From NCBI GenBank assembly GCA_013397845.1, contig VZTG01002008.1, positions 413,198-477,197 on the forward strand: a DNA stretch of 64,000 bases. Direction: 5' to 3'. The stretch's first letter is position 1. Each line of letters opens with the position of its first letter. This document shows positions 24,801 to 39,800 of the stretch, piece by piece. The translations under genes and the position numbers were made by a program. This DNA is from Melanocharis versteri. Lineage: Eukaryota > Chordata > Aves > Passeriformes > Melanocharitidae. The notes beneath the pieces are model-generated. The model was not told the origin of the DNA and made no database searches. It was given only the letters and a program-made list of their open reading frames with translations.

Positions 24801-27800
24801 TTTGAGTAGCTGGCCCCAGGCACCAGCGTGTCTAAGGCAGAAAGCTGTTGTGGTCACCTTTGTGACAGGGTTCCCTGCTGTGGCCGTCAGCCCTTCCCAG
24901 CAGAACCTCCTGGCAGTGCTCTTGTGGGCTGTGCTTGGGATTGTTTGCTCCTTGTGTAAACTGAAGGAGGTTAATGATAGGGGAAATTCTGATGTGGAGT
25001 TGTTTGTGTGATGGGTGGGGGCTGCTGTATGCCAAACCCCTTTGATACATTGATTGGTGTGACGTTGCAGAAAGAGAGAAAGCTTCAGGGGTCTGATTCT
25101 GCTGGGAGTGTGTGGCTGTTGAAAGCCTATTGCAAATGTTATTTTGACTCTGGCTAGTTCTAACAGATATCCTCTCTGGTTACTTTTCAAGGCAGTTTTC
25201 CTTATATTGTTGACTGTCAGAAGGAAGGCTCTTTTCTGAGATGAGATATATTTAAGATATTGGGGCAGGGTTACTATTGGCTTTGGGGAAACCAGACTTA
25301 CTGCTGTAATGTGAAAATAACTGACACCAGAATACATACTTAAAATCTTCATAAAATGTTTTTTTCGTTAGATGAAACTGTTTTGAGGGTGTCCTTAACA
25401 GGGGCAAGGAGGTTCTTGGTGCGCATGTTGCGGCAGAAAAGGACAAGCTCATGTCTTCTGGATGAATTCCCTCTTATGGACACTGCTTAGCACCACATGA
25501 AAGTATATCAATTTTATTCTCTAGCAGAATGTTCATGTCATTATTTATCCTTTTTTTCTGGGAAGAGATACAGCATTGGACTACACTGAGAAATGAGCTG
25601 GTACCTTTTCTTCCCAGTATTGATTGCTAATTTGTCTACTAGTAGCAGATAAATTGTTTGACTGCATGATGATTGTTTGGGACTGCTAGTGAAGCAGGGT
25701 AGATGGGCCTTATTCTGTATGGTAGAAGAATGTACTGAAGGGAAAAAGTGGATACTAATAACAATTTTTAACCTGTGTATTGAGTACTTCCTCTGTCAGC
25801 ATGGTTCTCCCTACAGTACAAAAACTTTCTTGGTAAGACCTATCACATGTTTGTACCTGGCACTGTGTTGTATTATTAAGTGTTGCACTGGCACCTTTGT
25901 CTTCAGGTTAGATTAGTTTTGATTTGTAGTTCACCTGAAATCCTAAGTGCTACCTTTTCTTTCACACAGCAGGAAAGATGCCCTTGCTGGTATTGTGAAG
26001 AAAGCTATGACAGAGGCTCTTCTGCTCACTTATATTTGCTTGTATGTGTCATTTGGTGGGGCTGGTTTTATGCTTTATATGCCTACTTTTAAAGCCTGTG
26101 AAGAGCTGGGGACACTGTGTGGGCAGAACCTGCCAGTTACATACTTTCTAACAACCTCTCCACCCCTTGTTCAGATTGTCCTGTGCTGCTGTCCAGGCAG
26201 GCTCTAATACCAAAGGTGTATTGCCACAGGACAGCTGGTCCTTCATTGTGAGGGTCTGGTTAGTTGGTTTGGTTTTGTTTTCCCCTGGCAGGTTTATTTG
26301 GGTTGCATCTGAAGAGGGAGGGGAGGCCATTGGGGGGCCTCTATGCAAATCCTTTAAAATAAGTACAGAAACTAAAAAGTGGAAGGCTGTTCTGGAAATG
26401 AAACAAGTGGAAGCTAATAGAAGCTGTTAATACTGGCAGACTTTGAAGACTTCTGCCTCCTGTAGCACGGCTCAAGAGGCTTGGTACAGATTTCCTGAAT
26501 AGAATAAAGTTAAGTTTCCATATACTAAGAAATGCTTCAACAAATTCACATATTCTTTGCGTCTGCCTAGGGAGTATCTAATTACATAATCTATATAATT
26601 CATTGCTTGTAAAATGAAGCTTACTTCAAACTTGACAGTGCAACTGCTGATAGGAGAGTAAGTCAGTGCTAAGTGCAGGTGACATGATAGAAAGGCATAC
26701 AGACATGAAGGACTCTATCTGTAGTGCAGAAAATACATATGGTTTAGATGAAAGGGGGGGCAATGTGCCAGTCTGATGCCCCATGTGTGGCCATCGGCTA
26801 GGAGAGAAATGTTGGGGTTAAGGTGGTCAGCGTGTTTCACAGCCGCTTGCTCAGCACAGAATTTGGGATCAGAGTTTTGGTTCCAGGTTCTGATGGAGAC
26901 CATATTTCAGTGGGCAACAGAGCTTCATGTTTTCTTTCTCTCCAAAATCAATTGATTTCTCACACCTGTGAGCATGTAACTCATTCATTCGTTCTGATGC
27001 TCCAGGCTCGGATGTGTCTGTCTTCCATCTGACTTGAGAATGTCAGGTCTTTGTCTTGTTAGTCATCGAGACTTGGGCTGAATACAGCCTGATCAGTTCT
27101 CCAAGGACCCAAAAGCAAGATGATACCTGAGATTTATTCATCAGGGTATTGTTAGTAGACTTAACACACACAGACTTCTGAATAAGCATAAAATGGAAGA
27201 ACATGCATCACTACAAACAGATTTGTCTTCCTTTCTCATGTATCCAGCTACTTCTAACTATCAGAAACCTTGCTGTAAAGAGACCCTAAAGGCAAGAATT
27301 AGAGGTGTTTGTTATGAGGATCTGTGATAACAAGGAAGGGGAAAGGTTGCATTACCCCATTGCTCTGCTTTGTTCTTTCTAGTATAGCCCTCAAACAGTT
27401 TGAAATTATATTGCTCTATTGTTTAAACCAATTAAATAGTAGCTGATGGGGTTTTTTGGTTTTTAAGGTTTTGTAAAGTCATGTGCAGCTACCATGCAAA
27501 AGATAGCTTACTTGCAATTTGGGACTGCCCACTACAAATATTTTGGGTATAGTTCTCTAACAAATGTCAGAACAGGCTTTTTTCCTAAACCTTATCTAGA
27601 TATTTGCAGACTAAAGACACATGCTCATACAAGGTGGAACGTTTAAACAATTACTGCTTTGTCTTGTAAACTTTTTGTAGTTCTTTCCCACTCTCAAAGA
27701 AGAAAAAGTAACCTAATCAACAAGTCTGGGTCTTATAATGCCCGGTCTACTATCATTTTACTGCTGTTCTTGCATGAGTGATACTACAACAAGTTTGTCT

Positions 27801-30800
27801 TGTCTGTGTTCATAAAGTGACCCAGAACCTAAATCCTTTGTCTTTTTGTTGGTTTGGGATTTGTTGTTATATTTGCAGCAAATAGAATTGAGATTAAATT
27901 CTTCAACATTCTCTTTCCTTTCAACTTCTCCACTTCTTTGGTATTTCATTTGCAGAAGGGAGGTTTTGGAAGTTAATTTGTAGATACAGTGTGGTAGTAT
28001 CAGGATTTTTAAAGCCTTTTTTTGCTATTGGACTCAGGGTGCTTTTTCTGTATGTTTGGATTAGGGTGTGTGGGCCAATAATGAGTCTGTCTTTGAGGCA
28101 AACACAGACCTTGATCTAAATCCTCCTTCATTCATCATGAGGAGTCCCAGAATATGCTGGCACCACTCAGATTCTCCTGTCTGAAAAGCTCAGCTTAAAC
28201 TGTCAATTGAGGTATAAGGCAATCAAATAAGGTATTAAGATGTCAGTAGTGGCATGTTGCAAATTCTGTGGTGACTTGTAATGCAGACTATGAAAAAGGC
28301 AGGTGCAGGGGAGGGAATTGAGACACTGAGGAGGTGTAGCTGAACGATTTTAGATACAGGTATGTATTGCTAGATACTCTTTTTTCAAAAACAGGGATAT
28401 GTTGTTACCTCTTTGCTCTAACATGCAATGACCTATTACAGCAGGCTACAAAGCACAGGATAAACCATTCTGGGTTTGGTGATAAGAAGGTTGACAGGGA
28501 CTGATTATATCAGAGCAGATTTCCTGCCTTACAGTGATATCATGTGATCTGGCCCATTATCAGATGTTCCAGAGGTGGAGAGGAACAACCCAATTAATAC
28601 ATGCATAGATTTTCTGTTTGCCTACAGAGTGGTGGACAGTCGTTTCAGTGTTCAGTGCAATCTGCATGTACTTACTGCCCTAGGGGAGATGACAAATTTT
28701 CCATCTTGCCATAAAACATGTTTCACCTTGTCATAGTGGAAACATCATATTAAATAATGGGAACTTAGTCTTATTCGGTCCAAAATCCTCTTTTAAATGT
28801 GCTTTTAACTATGTACCTTTACTTTCTTGAGTTTAATATTCCTATAGGAGAAATGGGTACTAGCTTCATTATAACTTTAGACTCTTTCCCCTTGAAAAAC
28901 TGCAGCATAAGCTAACTGGCATTTTAAGAGTGCAGATGGACTCTAGAATACATACTTGCATCATATGTAAAGCTGTTGCTGCATTTTCTTCTAATTGCAA
29001 ACTTGGCAACTGAGCCCGCAATCTGATTCTTAATCTGGATGCCTACTGGTTCTTTGATCACCAAGAGAAAAATTTAATGACAACTTGGTCAGCCTCTTCG
29101 TTAACTGGGGAGCTGGCATAGAATCAGTTGTTGGCGTCTACTCCTGTTGTGGTTTGCTCAGAGGCAGACGTGGAAAGCCATGGCTGCAGTCTGATTCTCC
29201 ACAGCTCCTTTCAAGGCAAACCACAATCTATGTCTAATTCCTAGCAGTCAAACAGGCCAGCATAGTGCAAGCAGTTTGATGTTACTGCTAAGACCTCCTC
29301 CTAGCAAAGCTTGAGAATTCAAGTAACGTTGTAAAATTTCCCATTTGTTGCAAAAACAGCTGCGGGGGTTACAAGTTTATGATGTGTTGGTGAACACAGG
29401 AGGCTTAAAAACCTTTTTCATTGACAAGATCTAGAACTAATTGTCTTTCTGATAATGGGAATCTGTCTCTTTATTTGTGGCTGGGGAATGCCTGGAAATA
29501 GCTTTAATACTTACGTTGCTCTTAATTCCTCAAAGCAAATGGGACTGACAGGTTAAACACCTCTCTTGAAAAGGAGAGTAAGCCAAGCTTTACTTCGAGG
29601 TGAGATGGCAAAAGTTGTAAGTCAGCTGGCTGTTGTAAGTCAGCTGCTGTGAGCATCTGTCAGTTCTCACAGTACAAACCTTACTAGGCAGGTAGGTCAT
29701 TTGTAATGGAAGTGCTGTGTAAATTGAGAGAACATTTATACCTTTGTTAGCAAGCATAATTAATTATTTCCCAAAGTCTAGAAGGCCTGTTGAGCTGATG
29801 GACTTAAGGTACACTAACTCTCATAGGCAGCAAACAGAGGTGGGAGCAAGGTGCTTGACTTTCACTTCCAGACAAAATGAGAGCTGCGTTGGCCAGGTGA
29901 CATTTATTGAGCCTAGAGCTACGACAAATCATGCCTGTCTCTGTCCGGTGATGTTAACTGGTCACAGATCTGCGAGTCCTGCAGGCAGGTAAGCAGGCTG
30001 CAGCCGCTCAGTGCCCTGCGATCCTGCCCCCTTCCACAGCCCGGCTGAGCTTCCTCTGCTCTGGGCTTGTAAAGATTTCTGACCACACCCCAGTTTCAGT
30101 GGCCGAATACAAACGGGAGAGGGGTGAGCAGTGTCTGGGGTAAAAGGGTTGAACCAAACAGGGTGAGGACATTGAATACTTGTCCTGTGACTCAGTACCC
30201 TCCCTCCAGAGAGCCTCCCTTGGCATATGTTGTCATACTGTCCCGGAGCACTTGCTGCGGTGAGAGCTCTGCTGCCCTGCAGGCTGTACAAACAGCTTAA
30301 AAGCCAGTCCCTAGCCCTAAGGGGCATCGCTTCTGAGAAGACAAATAACACGTGTGAAAGAAGGTGAAAGGGAGAAGCAGTCATCTGTGTAAAAAATGTG
30401 TACGTTCTACATTTCCATTCTTCCTGCTGGCTGCATTTATAAACTGAGTGATATATTTACTGGAGGACAAAGGGAAGCTACTGCTGTGTTCCTGCTTCAG
30501 CCTAGAACACCTGCTTAGGAAAGGTGCATATTTTGGCCCTTAGAGAAGCACAGAGGGAGGGAGAAATTTTAAATGGCCCAGTAATGCTATGGGCTATTGA
30601 ATCTTGGTTTTAAAAATGCCAATGGTGACCTCAGCATCTGGCAGCCTAAACCGTATGTAGTAGATTTGAGGCACCACTAGGAGGGACTGATTTTTGACAG
30701 TACTTTCAAAATATAGTTTTAAGTATTCAAATTCTAATATAGCTGATTCATTCAAATAAGGCTTTTCATATCTGGCCATACAAAGATGAAGGAGAAGTTG

Positions 30801-33800
30801 ATTGACAGATGAGAATGGTCTGTCTTAATGTGAGGGTTGGGACTAGCTCAGTGTCCTTTCTCTGCTGTGAATGAGTGTCTGTACTTGACAGTCAAATCTG
30901 CCACCTATAATAAAAGAGCTGGCATCAGAGTTAATTGATTGCACCAGAAGTTCTATCCCCTAAACTCATGAGAAATGTCATAAGCCGGTGAACTTCCTTG
31001 GGCTTGGTCTAGATGATCTTTAAAGATCCCTTCCGACCCAACTCATTCATGATTGTCCATCAGACCTGTGAAAGACAGCACCATTCCATGGCAATGTGGA
31101 CTATGCTCAGTGTTCATGGCTCAGTAAATGGGTCTGATTTGATGTCGCCCTTGGGCTCTGTTGTTAGCTTATTTTGCTGAAGGAAAGGTCAGAAATGGAG
31201 AAGGAGGGTGAAGCATGACCTGACTTTTTTTTGTTTAAGTGCTCTCTAAATCTTTGTGGTAACTTCCCTGATCTGCAGGTTCGTCTCCAGGCCATGTATA
31301 AGCATATGCCTAATATGTTACATGCCTAACAAGGAAAGAAAACAATCTCTCAAATTGCCCACAGCAACTACTTATTCTGTTAAAACTTGCTTCATAAAAG
31401 CAGGGAATCCCTGAAGCCTGAAAACAAATTGTTAAAAATCTTCCAGTTTTTAAAATGGCTGCAGTTCACAATGGATTTATGTAGATTAATAAAATAAATG
31501 GCACAAATTTATTTTGTTGTTTCTTCCATGTGATAATGTCTTCCTTTGTAAATCATTGTATTCATATAAGGATTTTTGTGTAACTTATGGAAAATATGGC
31601 ACCATGCTTCCAGTGCACGTTTGGAGTGTGTGTGTGTGTAAAAGCAGTGCCAAAAAAACCCCTGAAGAGGCATCTCCTGAGCCCCGAAATAGCCATGCTC
31701 TTAATTTTGGTAGAGATTTTTTACACTGTTCTACTAGCTTATCTTAATGTTAATCTTGGAAAACTGGCCTTTGAAGGCAGGAAATAAAGATCTGCAGTTA
31801 CTGGAGACTTCTCTAGTGCTTGAGTGTTTATCATAGCAAAGCCTTTTTTTAGAGTTACCCTCAGAGCACAGGTTGGAGTAATAAGGCTGAGGCTCTTCCC
31901 TTCCCACCTCGCTGTCATCCTTCATAATTAAAAAAGGAACATAATGGGTGAGAAGATGGAAATAGCATGTGGAGACAGTGTTAAAAAAAACCCAACAAAC
32001 AAAACACAACCCTGGCTCCCCAAAACAAAAAACAAGCAACTAAAAAAATCTGACTCTTTTTCTTTTTTTTTTTTCTGTTCACATAGGTAAGTATGTGAAG
32101 TATGTTTCTATCTCATTTTTTCATTTTTCTCTTCCTCAGGCATTTACCAGAGAAAGTCAAAGACCGTGTTCAGCTAAAGAATATGAGTGGGCAGTGGTTT
32201 TATGAGGCCAAGTCGAAGAGGCACAGGGATAGGATCCATGGAGCAGATATTATCAGAGCTTCCATGCGCAGGAAGCCTGCCATGATTGGTAAGCATTTGG
32301 TTTGTACTTTATTTTGGAAAGGCTGGCTCTTACTTTGCTAACCTCAGACAATGCTGTCTGTGAAATACAAGAATACTGATGTCTCTACAAGTGGAAAGTG
32401 ATGCAAAAAAGAGACTTCTCATGTAATCTACAGTGTGAGCTTTCCTCTCCCCCAGTGCTGTATATTAAAGAGTGGTGAGTGCTAACAGAAGGGACTGGCT
32501 TGTGTTTATCTGTAGGATTAAAAGATCTCTGCACTCCTAGACTCACTCTCATTTCCATCTCTGAGGCCCTGTGAGTTATTTATGAACATGCAAAGAATCC
32601 AAGATTGAGGAAATTGCTCTTTAACATGAATTTCCAAGATTTTGGGTGCTTGGTTTGAGACCTTTAAGGCCTGATGGCAGGCATCACAGGCTAGAGATAG
32701 CAGTTATAAGTAACTGAAATATATGTGCTGAAAGTTTTGGCAGCTGTAACTGGCATTCTGTGTCCACGTGAACTTTAAGTGCACCCAGAATCCCCATGTC
32801 ATGGTGAGTACCCTGGTCACCATTAACTTTATCCCTCAGAGGGAGGGAGTGAGCAGTCAATTTGTATTCCCAAAACCTACTATATAATATCCAGGATTTT
32901 ATAGACCCCCATTATAAATCTCTCAGCATCTGACTTTTAATCTAAAGTGTCCTGGTCTATTTTGTCACTCTTTGTATAGAAAGTGATTTTTTTTTCTGAG
33001 CAAAACTGACCTACATCCCCTTTTAACCTCCTCATGTTCCACTAAATCCTTTTGAATTAAAAGGGCAAGACTTACATTATTCTTACCAGATTGTATTGGT
33101 GTTTGTATTTTTTGAGTTCTGTCAAGGGATTTTGCTACGTGCTAGTGAAGCCAGTAAGGTACTTCTCTCCATACTGTGGCTGGACTAGAGTTTGTTGCTT
33201 CCTATGGGTTTTGCAACTACAAGTTAACCTTGTTTTCCTCTGTCTAACCCTGTAACATTGCACCTTCTCAATTTCTGTGTTTTCAGAGATTAGTTTGAAT
33301 AATGTCAGTTTAGTCAGTTTGAGGTTACTGCTTTGAGAAAAGGCCTGCAACAAAAGAATGCAGGACAAAAATCATAGGTGTTTAGTGTGTTTGCTATCTT
33401 GGCTGGTGTTGAGCTTGAAGGTTGTGAAAATCAGCTGTAAAATTCTAGCTAAATTTCACAGTAACTTGTAGCTTAAAGGAAAGTACTTAAAGCCATATTA
33501 TTTTACAGGAAGGTTAATTAATCCCAATCTTATTACTTAAACAAAGGGACATATTGGTACATTCAGAACTATGTGCAATTCCTTGGTTTCAAAGATTCAT
33601 GAGATCGCAAGACATTTTTTCTTGCAGTTATAGATAGCAAAAATGTGAATAAAAATCTTGCTTATATTTGCACACTAATAAGTTCTTCACTTCTAAACTC
33701 TTGGTGAGGCATAAAAAATGGTAGAGGAAATAACGTAATGTTTTTAGTCTGAAAGGGGTTATCAGAATAGGATCCTGTCCCACCCTAAAAAGAAATGCAA

Positions 33801-36800
33801 ATGTATTTGCATTTGCTGAGTGAGGTGGGGCTTTTTGTTTGTTTGGGTTTTTATATTACCTTTTTAATATCTTGTGGTAATTCTTGTGGTTAGTCCATAA
33901 AGGATTAACCACCTGCTTAAGTGAGTTATGACAAACTTCCAGTGTACTGCTTAGGAAGGGAATAATTGGCTGGACTAACTGAATTACAACATATTTTCAG
34001 TTTCCTATGGTTTAATAGTTTTTGCTTCCTCAGGACACTGAGGATGAACTTTCAATATTTGTCTAACTGCAAGAATTGCAGGATCAGTCTTTACCAGGTT
34101 TATTGTAGAAAACTGCTCCATTTAGAATCACTTTAAGGTCTAAACCAGATATATCTGGAGTAGTAGAATGGAGTATTCAGAACAGTATTTAACACTTTTA
34201 GTAGCATTAAAAAGGTGTTCTTCAGAAGGCACCAGATCTGCTTCTGAAAACAAATCAAGTGTAGTGGACTTTAGATATAGTCATAGGACTAAATGCAAAT
34301 ACTTGTACTTGTTTCTTAAGAAATCCTGTATGAACATGTGGGAAAAAACAATTCTTGTTTCATATTTTAGCTGAAGTGGGACAGAACAAAACAAGCAAAG
34401 CAAAGATCAGCTGGGTGAACAATGTTAATAGAGAAGTCTTTGTGCCACCGGATCTACATGACATTGTGGAACATCAAGAAGAAGAACAACAGAAAACTAG
34501 TTTGAGGTAAGCTGTCTATCATGCTTAGAATGTATATATATGGACAAGTGAAACTTGTGAGCTGTAAGTTCCACCCAAAATATTGTACTTATCTCCTGTT
34601 TCAAAGGTCACCAAATGTTCCCTCAGAGTTGTCCAAGAAATCTGTGCATGTGACAGGCATATAGTTATGCACTGTTCTGCATTTAAATATAGAACAATTA
34701 ACAGTCTTCAGCTTGCTTTTCTCAGAAAAAGTTGACACTCAAGTATCGAATAGTCCCACACATGTTCTCATGTCATAATTTATTTTGGTTCCTTGAAGTG
34801 ACACCTGTATTTTCTAGTTAGAATGACTGGCCAGTCCTCTGCAGTCAGTAATAGGGGGGCCACAACCTCTGCATCTCTTCATCCAGTCATTTACTGAAAC
34901 TATTCTGTTGATTCAGCCTGAATTTTAAACTTGGATCACAGCATTATTGAGGTTAGAAAAGCCTGTAAGATCATCCAGTCCAACCATTAACCCAGCACTG
35001 CCACGGCCACCACTAAACCATATCCCCAAGTGCCACATCCACATGTTTCGAACACTCCATATCACATGAAGAATTGGAGACTAAGTAATTGCTGTTTAGA
35101 ATTTTCCAGGTAATTGGGCACACAGTTTAAGACCTCTGAGACTTTTTAAGAAGACTAAACATATTTCAGGTGGAAAGAACTAGAATCGTTAGATACCTGC
35201 AGAAAATTAATCAGATTCTACCAAGAAAAGTAAATGTCTTTCTGGAATGGAGAAGCTTCCTTTCAGAGTAAGATAAGACGGTCAGCTTGTGTATGCCTGA
35301 ATTACTACAGTTGTCAGGAGGGCTGGATGATAAGTAGTTTCTGAACTAAAAAGGATTTTGTATTAAAACACTTTATCTTAAGTCTGTAAACAACCCTAAC
35401 AGCTTTATTTTGCTTTGAAATATCCTGAGTTGTTTTCTGAAACAGACATGTCTTCTCTTTAAAATACCTGCATATAATTCATTGGCTGTGTTAAAAACTT
35501 TCGAAAAACCTACATTTGAGAAGGAAAGTCCTGAGAGAGCTGGAGTCAGAGCAGGTGAAAGTGAAATATCTTACAGTGGCCAGATTCCTCAACACACTGA
35601 GGAAATAAGAACCTGGGTGTAACCCAGATAGCCATTGTGCTTTTAGTGAACTGAGTGAGGTAAGAGCCAGAGTTGCTTCTTAGGGTGACTGTTTTACTTC
35701 TGATTGTGCCATTGATCAGCTCTGTAACCTTTCGCTTTCTTGTCTGTCTTCTAAGTCCTTCTCTGTACATAATCTGTTTTTTCTTTGCAGTAAGGCTTCT
35801 CCTACTATGCATTTATACAATACCTAGTAGCAATTGAACCTTTCACTTTCGTGGTCTGCAAACTGGGCACACACATTCATGGTGAATGGCAGCAAAGGTT
35901 GGTGTGAGTCTTAACAACTCTGGCTTTTGTTACTGGTCTTTCTTATGTTTTATCATTGTCAGTGAACTCAGAGGTGTTTGTTGTGACCACATCTGAAATT
36001 GTGCTGAAAAAGGTCAAATAAACTGCTCTGTTACAGACTCCCCAAAAATGAAGTTTTACAAAAAGGGTGACGAAGGTTGCTTACCACAAGACAGAGCTCT
36101 GTTTCCCCTCCCAACTCAATTTAACTGATATGCTGACAGAGTTAGTTGTTATTAAATGTAGGTTTTTTTATAGGTGGCTTTTACCTTCAGGTGATAGCGA
36201 TGAAGTTATTTCTTTAGGAACACCAGAAGACATGTTGCTGTTTAATATATCTTTTAGAATATTTTACATGTCATCTTGCACATCAGGGAAAGATGATACA
36301 TTTAAAGAAGTACAGGCTTACAATGCTATTCTTGAAATTACAACTCTTCACAAATTATGCGTGATTGATAAGGTGGAATAGATTTCATAATGTGCCAGGG
36401 CAGCCTGTTAAAAAACACATAACAGCAAGGCTTGAGAATATGTAGACAACTTTTTTAAAATGAGACAAACTTGATAGTGGTCTTCGACTTCAAGTGGTTT
36501 GATGACCTATTTCAGATCACAGCTATGCAAAGCTTGATAATTATTTTCCAGGACTCTCTCCTGCCTTTTGCTCCAGATTGTACCAGAAGTTAATCAGCCT
36601 CCATGCCTTGTTCATGTGTACATGTACTTTCCTCAATAGCTCAAGATCTTCTCTCTAGAGCAAGCTCACACAGTCCAGTGATTTATGAAGCAGTTGGAAA
36701 TGGACCTTAGGAAGTGATCTATCAGATGTGGGCTGGATGCTTGCTTACATTGACTTTGCATAAATACTTGATTAGATGCCTCGGATCATTTGCTTCTAAA

Positions 36801-39800
36801 ATGTCAAAGCCTACAGCAAGCAAATGTGGCAGGACTGTGAAATCCATTGCTTATGATTTCAGTGTGGGCTTAATTCACTATAACTGAGGTTAATCTACAC
36901 AATATTGCATGTGAGAAATTGCAGGAGGCACCATACGCTTTTAAAATACTCTTCCTTTCTGTTCTCTTGATACTGGAGTTTGAAAGAGACTGGCCTGGCA
37001 TGACGGTGAGCCTGTATCTAATGGCAGAAGGAAACACAGTGGTGAGAAAGCAATAACCCCAGCAGCTGGGGCAGGAAGGGGAAAGTCTACAGACATTCAA
37101 TTTGGCTGCTAAGATAGTGGAGCCACAAGGAATTAATGGGCTCTTCCTCTTACAATGCAATAGTCTTAACACAGCTAAGAGGATGAAACAGAGTATATCA
37201 TTCTAGAATTTGGGATTGCATTAAAGGCAGTTCATGGCTTACAGTGTCCAAATGCTACCTGTGGTTCAAGCACGTGGACTTTTAAAGCATTTTATAGTGC
37301 TGCTTTAAGAATAAGTTTGTGGGAGTTGTGGGGTTTATGTGGTTTTTTGTTTTGTTTTGTTTGTTTTTCCCTTCCCCTTCTTTCTCTAAGAGTGTGCCTC
37401 AGGCCAGCACTGACTTGCAGGCTTTGCATAAACTACACAGCTTCTAACCTGAGGATTGGGTCCAGAAGTTATGTGATAACAAATTACTTGGAGTACTGAG
37501 GTTCTGGATCCTGTTCTTAAAGAAAAACAATTCTTACTGAGTGTAAAAAAAGTTCAGTTCTGGTAGATCTCTTTGTAAACTGAAAAGGATAAAATCCAAC
37601 TCTGGGGCCAGTTCAACTACTGTTGAATCAGTGTGCTGCTATATTAGGTGGATAAACAATATTCTTAAAATTAGCGTAGTGACGCTAATTATCCCCACAC
37701 CCCAAATATCTAAATTCTGTAATGAAGCTATGAATTATTTCTTTCTTGAGTGTTATATCATTGTGGTAATTTTCTTGCATACCAGAGCCTTTACGGGCCA
37801 GGTGTGTGAAGTGTGTTTGAAGGTGCAACCTTGAACAGAATGAGTTTTCAAAGGTGAGTCACACTGTCAATATTACTTCTGCCCAGTGATGCCATCTGTC
37901 TATATACTAAATCTCAAAAAAGGGGGGTTGTCTTTCGAATTAAGATTTGTAGGTTGTTTTCTTCCCTAATCTAGAAAGTATTTTTTATCAACATCGAACA
38001 GGTGGCAAATGTGGGTCCTGGAGATCAGCAAGTGGAAAACTTGCACGAAAGCCCTGATTTTTAAAATCCATATATGGACAATGCCTGCAAATCTATAACC
38101 CCTTTCTCTAGCTTTGCTCCTGCCTTTGCCTTGTTGCCTCAGTCTGTATGGGATTTGGGCCTTCATTGTGGTTCTCAGCTGTCATTTTTCTGAGTTGAAG
38201 ATTTTATCTTCAGAATTTTAATTTTTTTTTAAATCTGTCAGTTTGGCCTTATACCCTCATAGATTAGCCTTGTGAATGCAGCATATCTGGGAACAGTTTG
38301 TTCAGTTTTCCTATCTGTATGGGTTGCAGGTAAACTCACTTTCGTACCCTTCATTGTAAAACTTAGTTATGGGATCCTGGCTGGTTTTTTTTCTCTGCTT
38401 TTCTTTATTTAGAGCAGGATGTTCAGTATGTAATGACAAGTTAATAATCTTTAATTATCCTATGGTAAGTCCAAAGGAGCATTGCATTAAAGATTGTGGG
38501 ATTATGTTTCATTGAACACGCACAAAGTTACCTCTCCACCCGTAAAAACTGCATTTAAGAATGTCTTACCGGTTTCTTGCAGCCCAGGGTGCATAACAGT
38601 ATTTTCCTTGCTTAAAATGAGTGAGAGGTTGAAGTATCCAGGACCTAGACCTTAAAAACAAAAATCATGGTTCTCCTGTTCAGTAGTAGATGGTGCAGAC
38701 AAGACACAAAATGCAGGAGCATACAGGTGCTCTCAAAAACAAATACACAAGGCTTTATAAAAGCAAGAACACAAACTCCATTTTCTGTAGTTTCTTTACC
38801 TATGTATGTATTTTCACACTTAAAAATATATATATAAGAACCAAGGCTAAAAACCATGATGTGAAAGGATATTTTTGAAAAGAAACTGGAAGTTGCAACA
38901 TTTAGCTTTGAGAACCAGAATTTTTTTTCTGACTTGGGATCAGCAAAGAATAGAAAGAATAATAGTAATCTGTTAGTAGTCTGATATGTGCATGTAAGAG
39001 GCTGCAACAGTTACTGTCTTACAAAAATGTAAGAACACTTAATTTTTCACCCCTGAGACAGATGCCATTACAAGATCAGCTTGTACCTTAACTCTCTATT
39101 GCTATGCATGATGGTATATTTCTTAAAGGCAGCGTTGAATCAAAAGAGCAAGGAAGAGACATAGAAGTTTATAGTTCAGATTGCAACTGGTATTTTTTTG
39201 CTAGCCTTGTGTTCACACTGCTCACTATGATCATTTTATCTTCTCCATAATTACGTTTTTCCTTTTGTAAAATGTAAGTGATGTCACTGCTGAGATGCAC
39301 TCAGCAGTCCAGAGGCAAATAGCCTTTCATGGGTAGTTATCAGAGTGTTTGGTCTGTTTTTTTTTCCTCCCCTGAACTTTGTGCTTAACTGTACTGCACC
39401 CTGGAGAAGATGGGAAAGTTGTTCTCCCTTTAGGAGGGCAGACTGTTACCAATTACCAGACCAGCAAGACCTTTGTTGATGCAAGGAGGTGAATCTGGAA
39501 CTTGATGAGAGCTGGATGCTGTTTCTGTCCTGAGACACCTTGTGGCTCTTCTAGTTACCACCTTAAAGTCTTTTCACACATAAAAAATATCATTGAACAA
39601 AGAAATATTCAGTTTTGGAATCTCTTTGTACATCTTTATTGGAAAAAACATAGGAGTTGCTTTCCTTCCTAGACTGAGATGTATTTCCTATCTGGAAATA
39701 TAAATTTTTTCTGCTTCATACTGTTCCCCCACCCCAAAATCATAAGCATGTATGTTGGTTAATGTCAGTGTTTTCCATATAAAATTAGGATACTGAATAT

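Larger units (their letters stand above)
21819..32139 (+). other. SYTL2: Intron 1 of the coding region, about 10.3 kb
   Basis: AT-rich. Holds a CR1 remnant at 30989-31055, an 18-bp tandem duplication at 29614-29649, a (GT)n tract near 31624, and a possible in-frame cassette exon at 29872-29988. The longest minus-strand frame (24711-25352) has no recognisable domain or coding context. Confidence 0.6.

Noticed and set aside
24711..25352. 213-codon minus-strand open frame in intron 1, the longest frame outside SYTL2
   Set aside because: No recognisable domain and low-complexity-free but unstructured composition. It sits in ordinary intron sequence with no promoter, splice or poly(A) context. 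A frame this long can occur by chance in 64 kb.
29962..30384. 140-codon minus-strand open frame in a slightly GC-rich patch
   Set aside because: No resemblance to a known family and no supporting signals. The local GC rise is enough to explain fewer stop codons.
36067..36381. 104-codon plus-strand open frame in intron 3
   Set aside because: No splice sites giving an in-frame exon of SYTL2 and no family resemblance.
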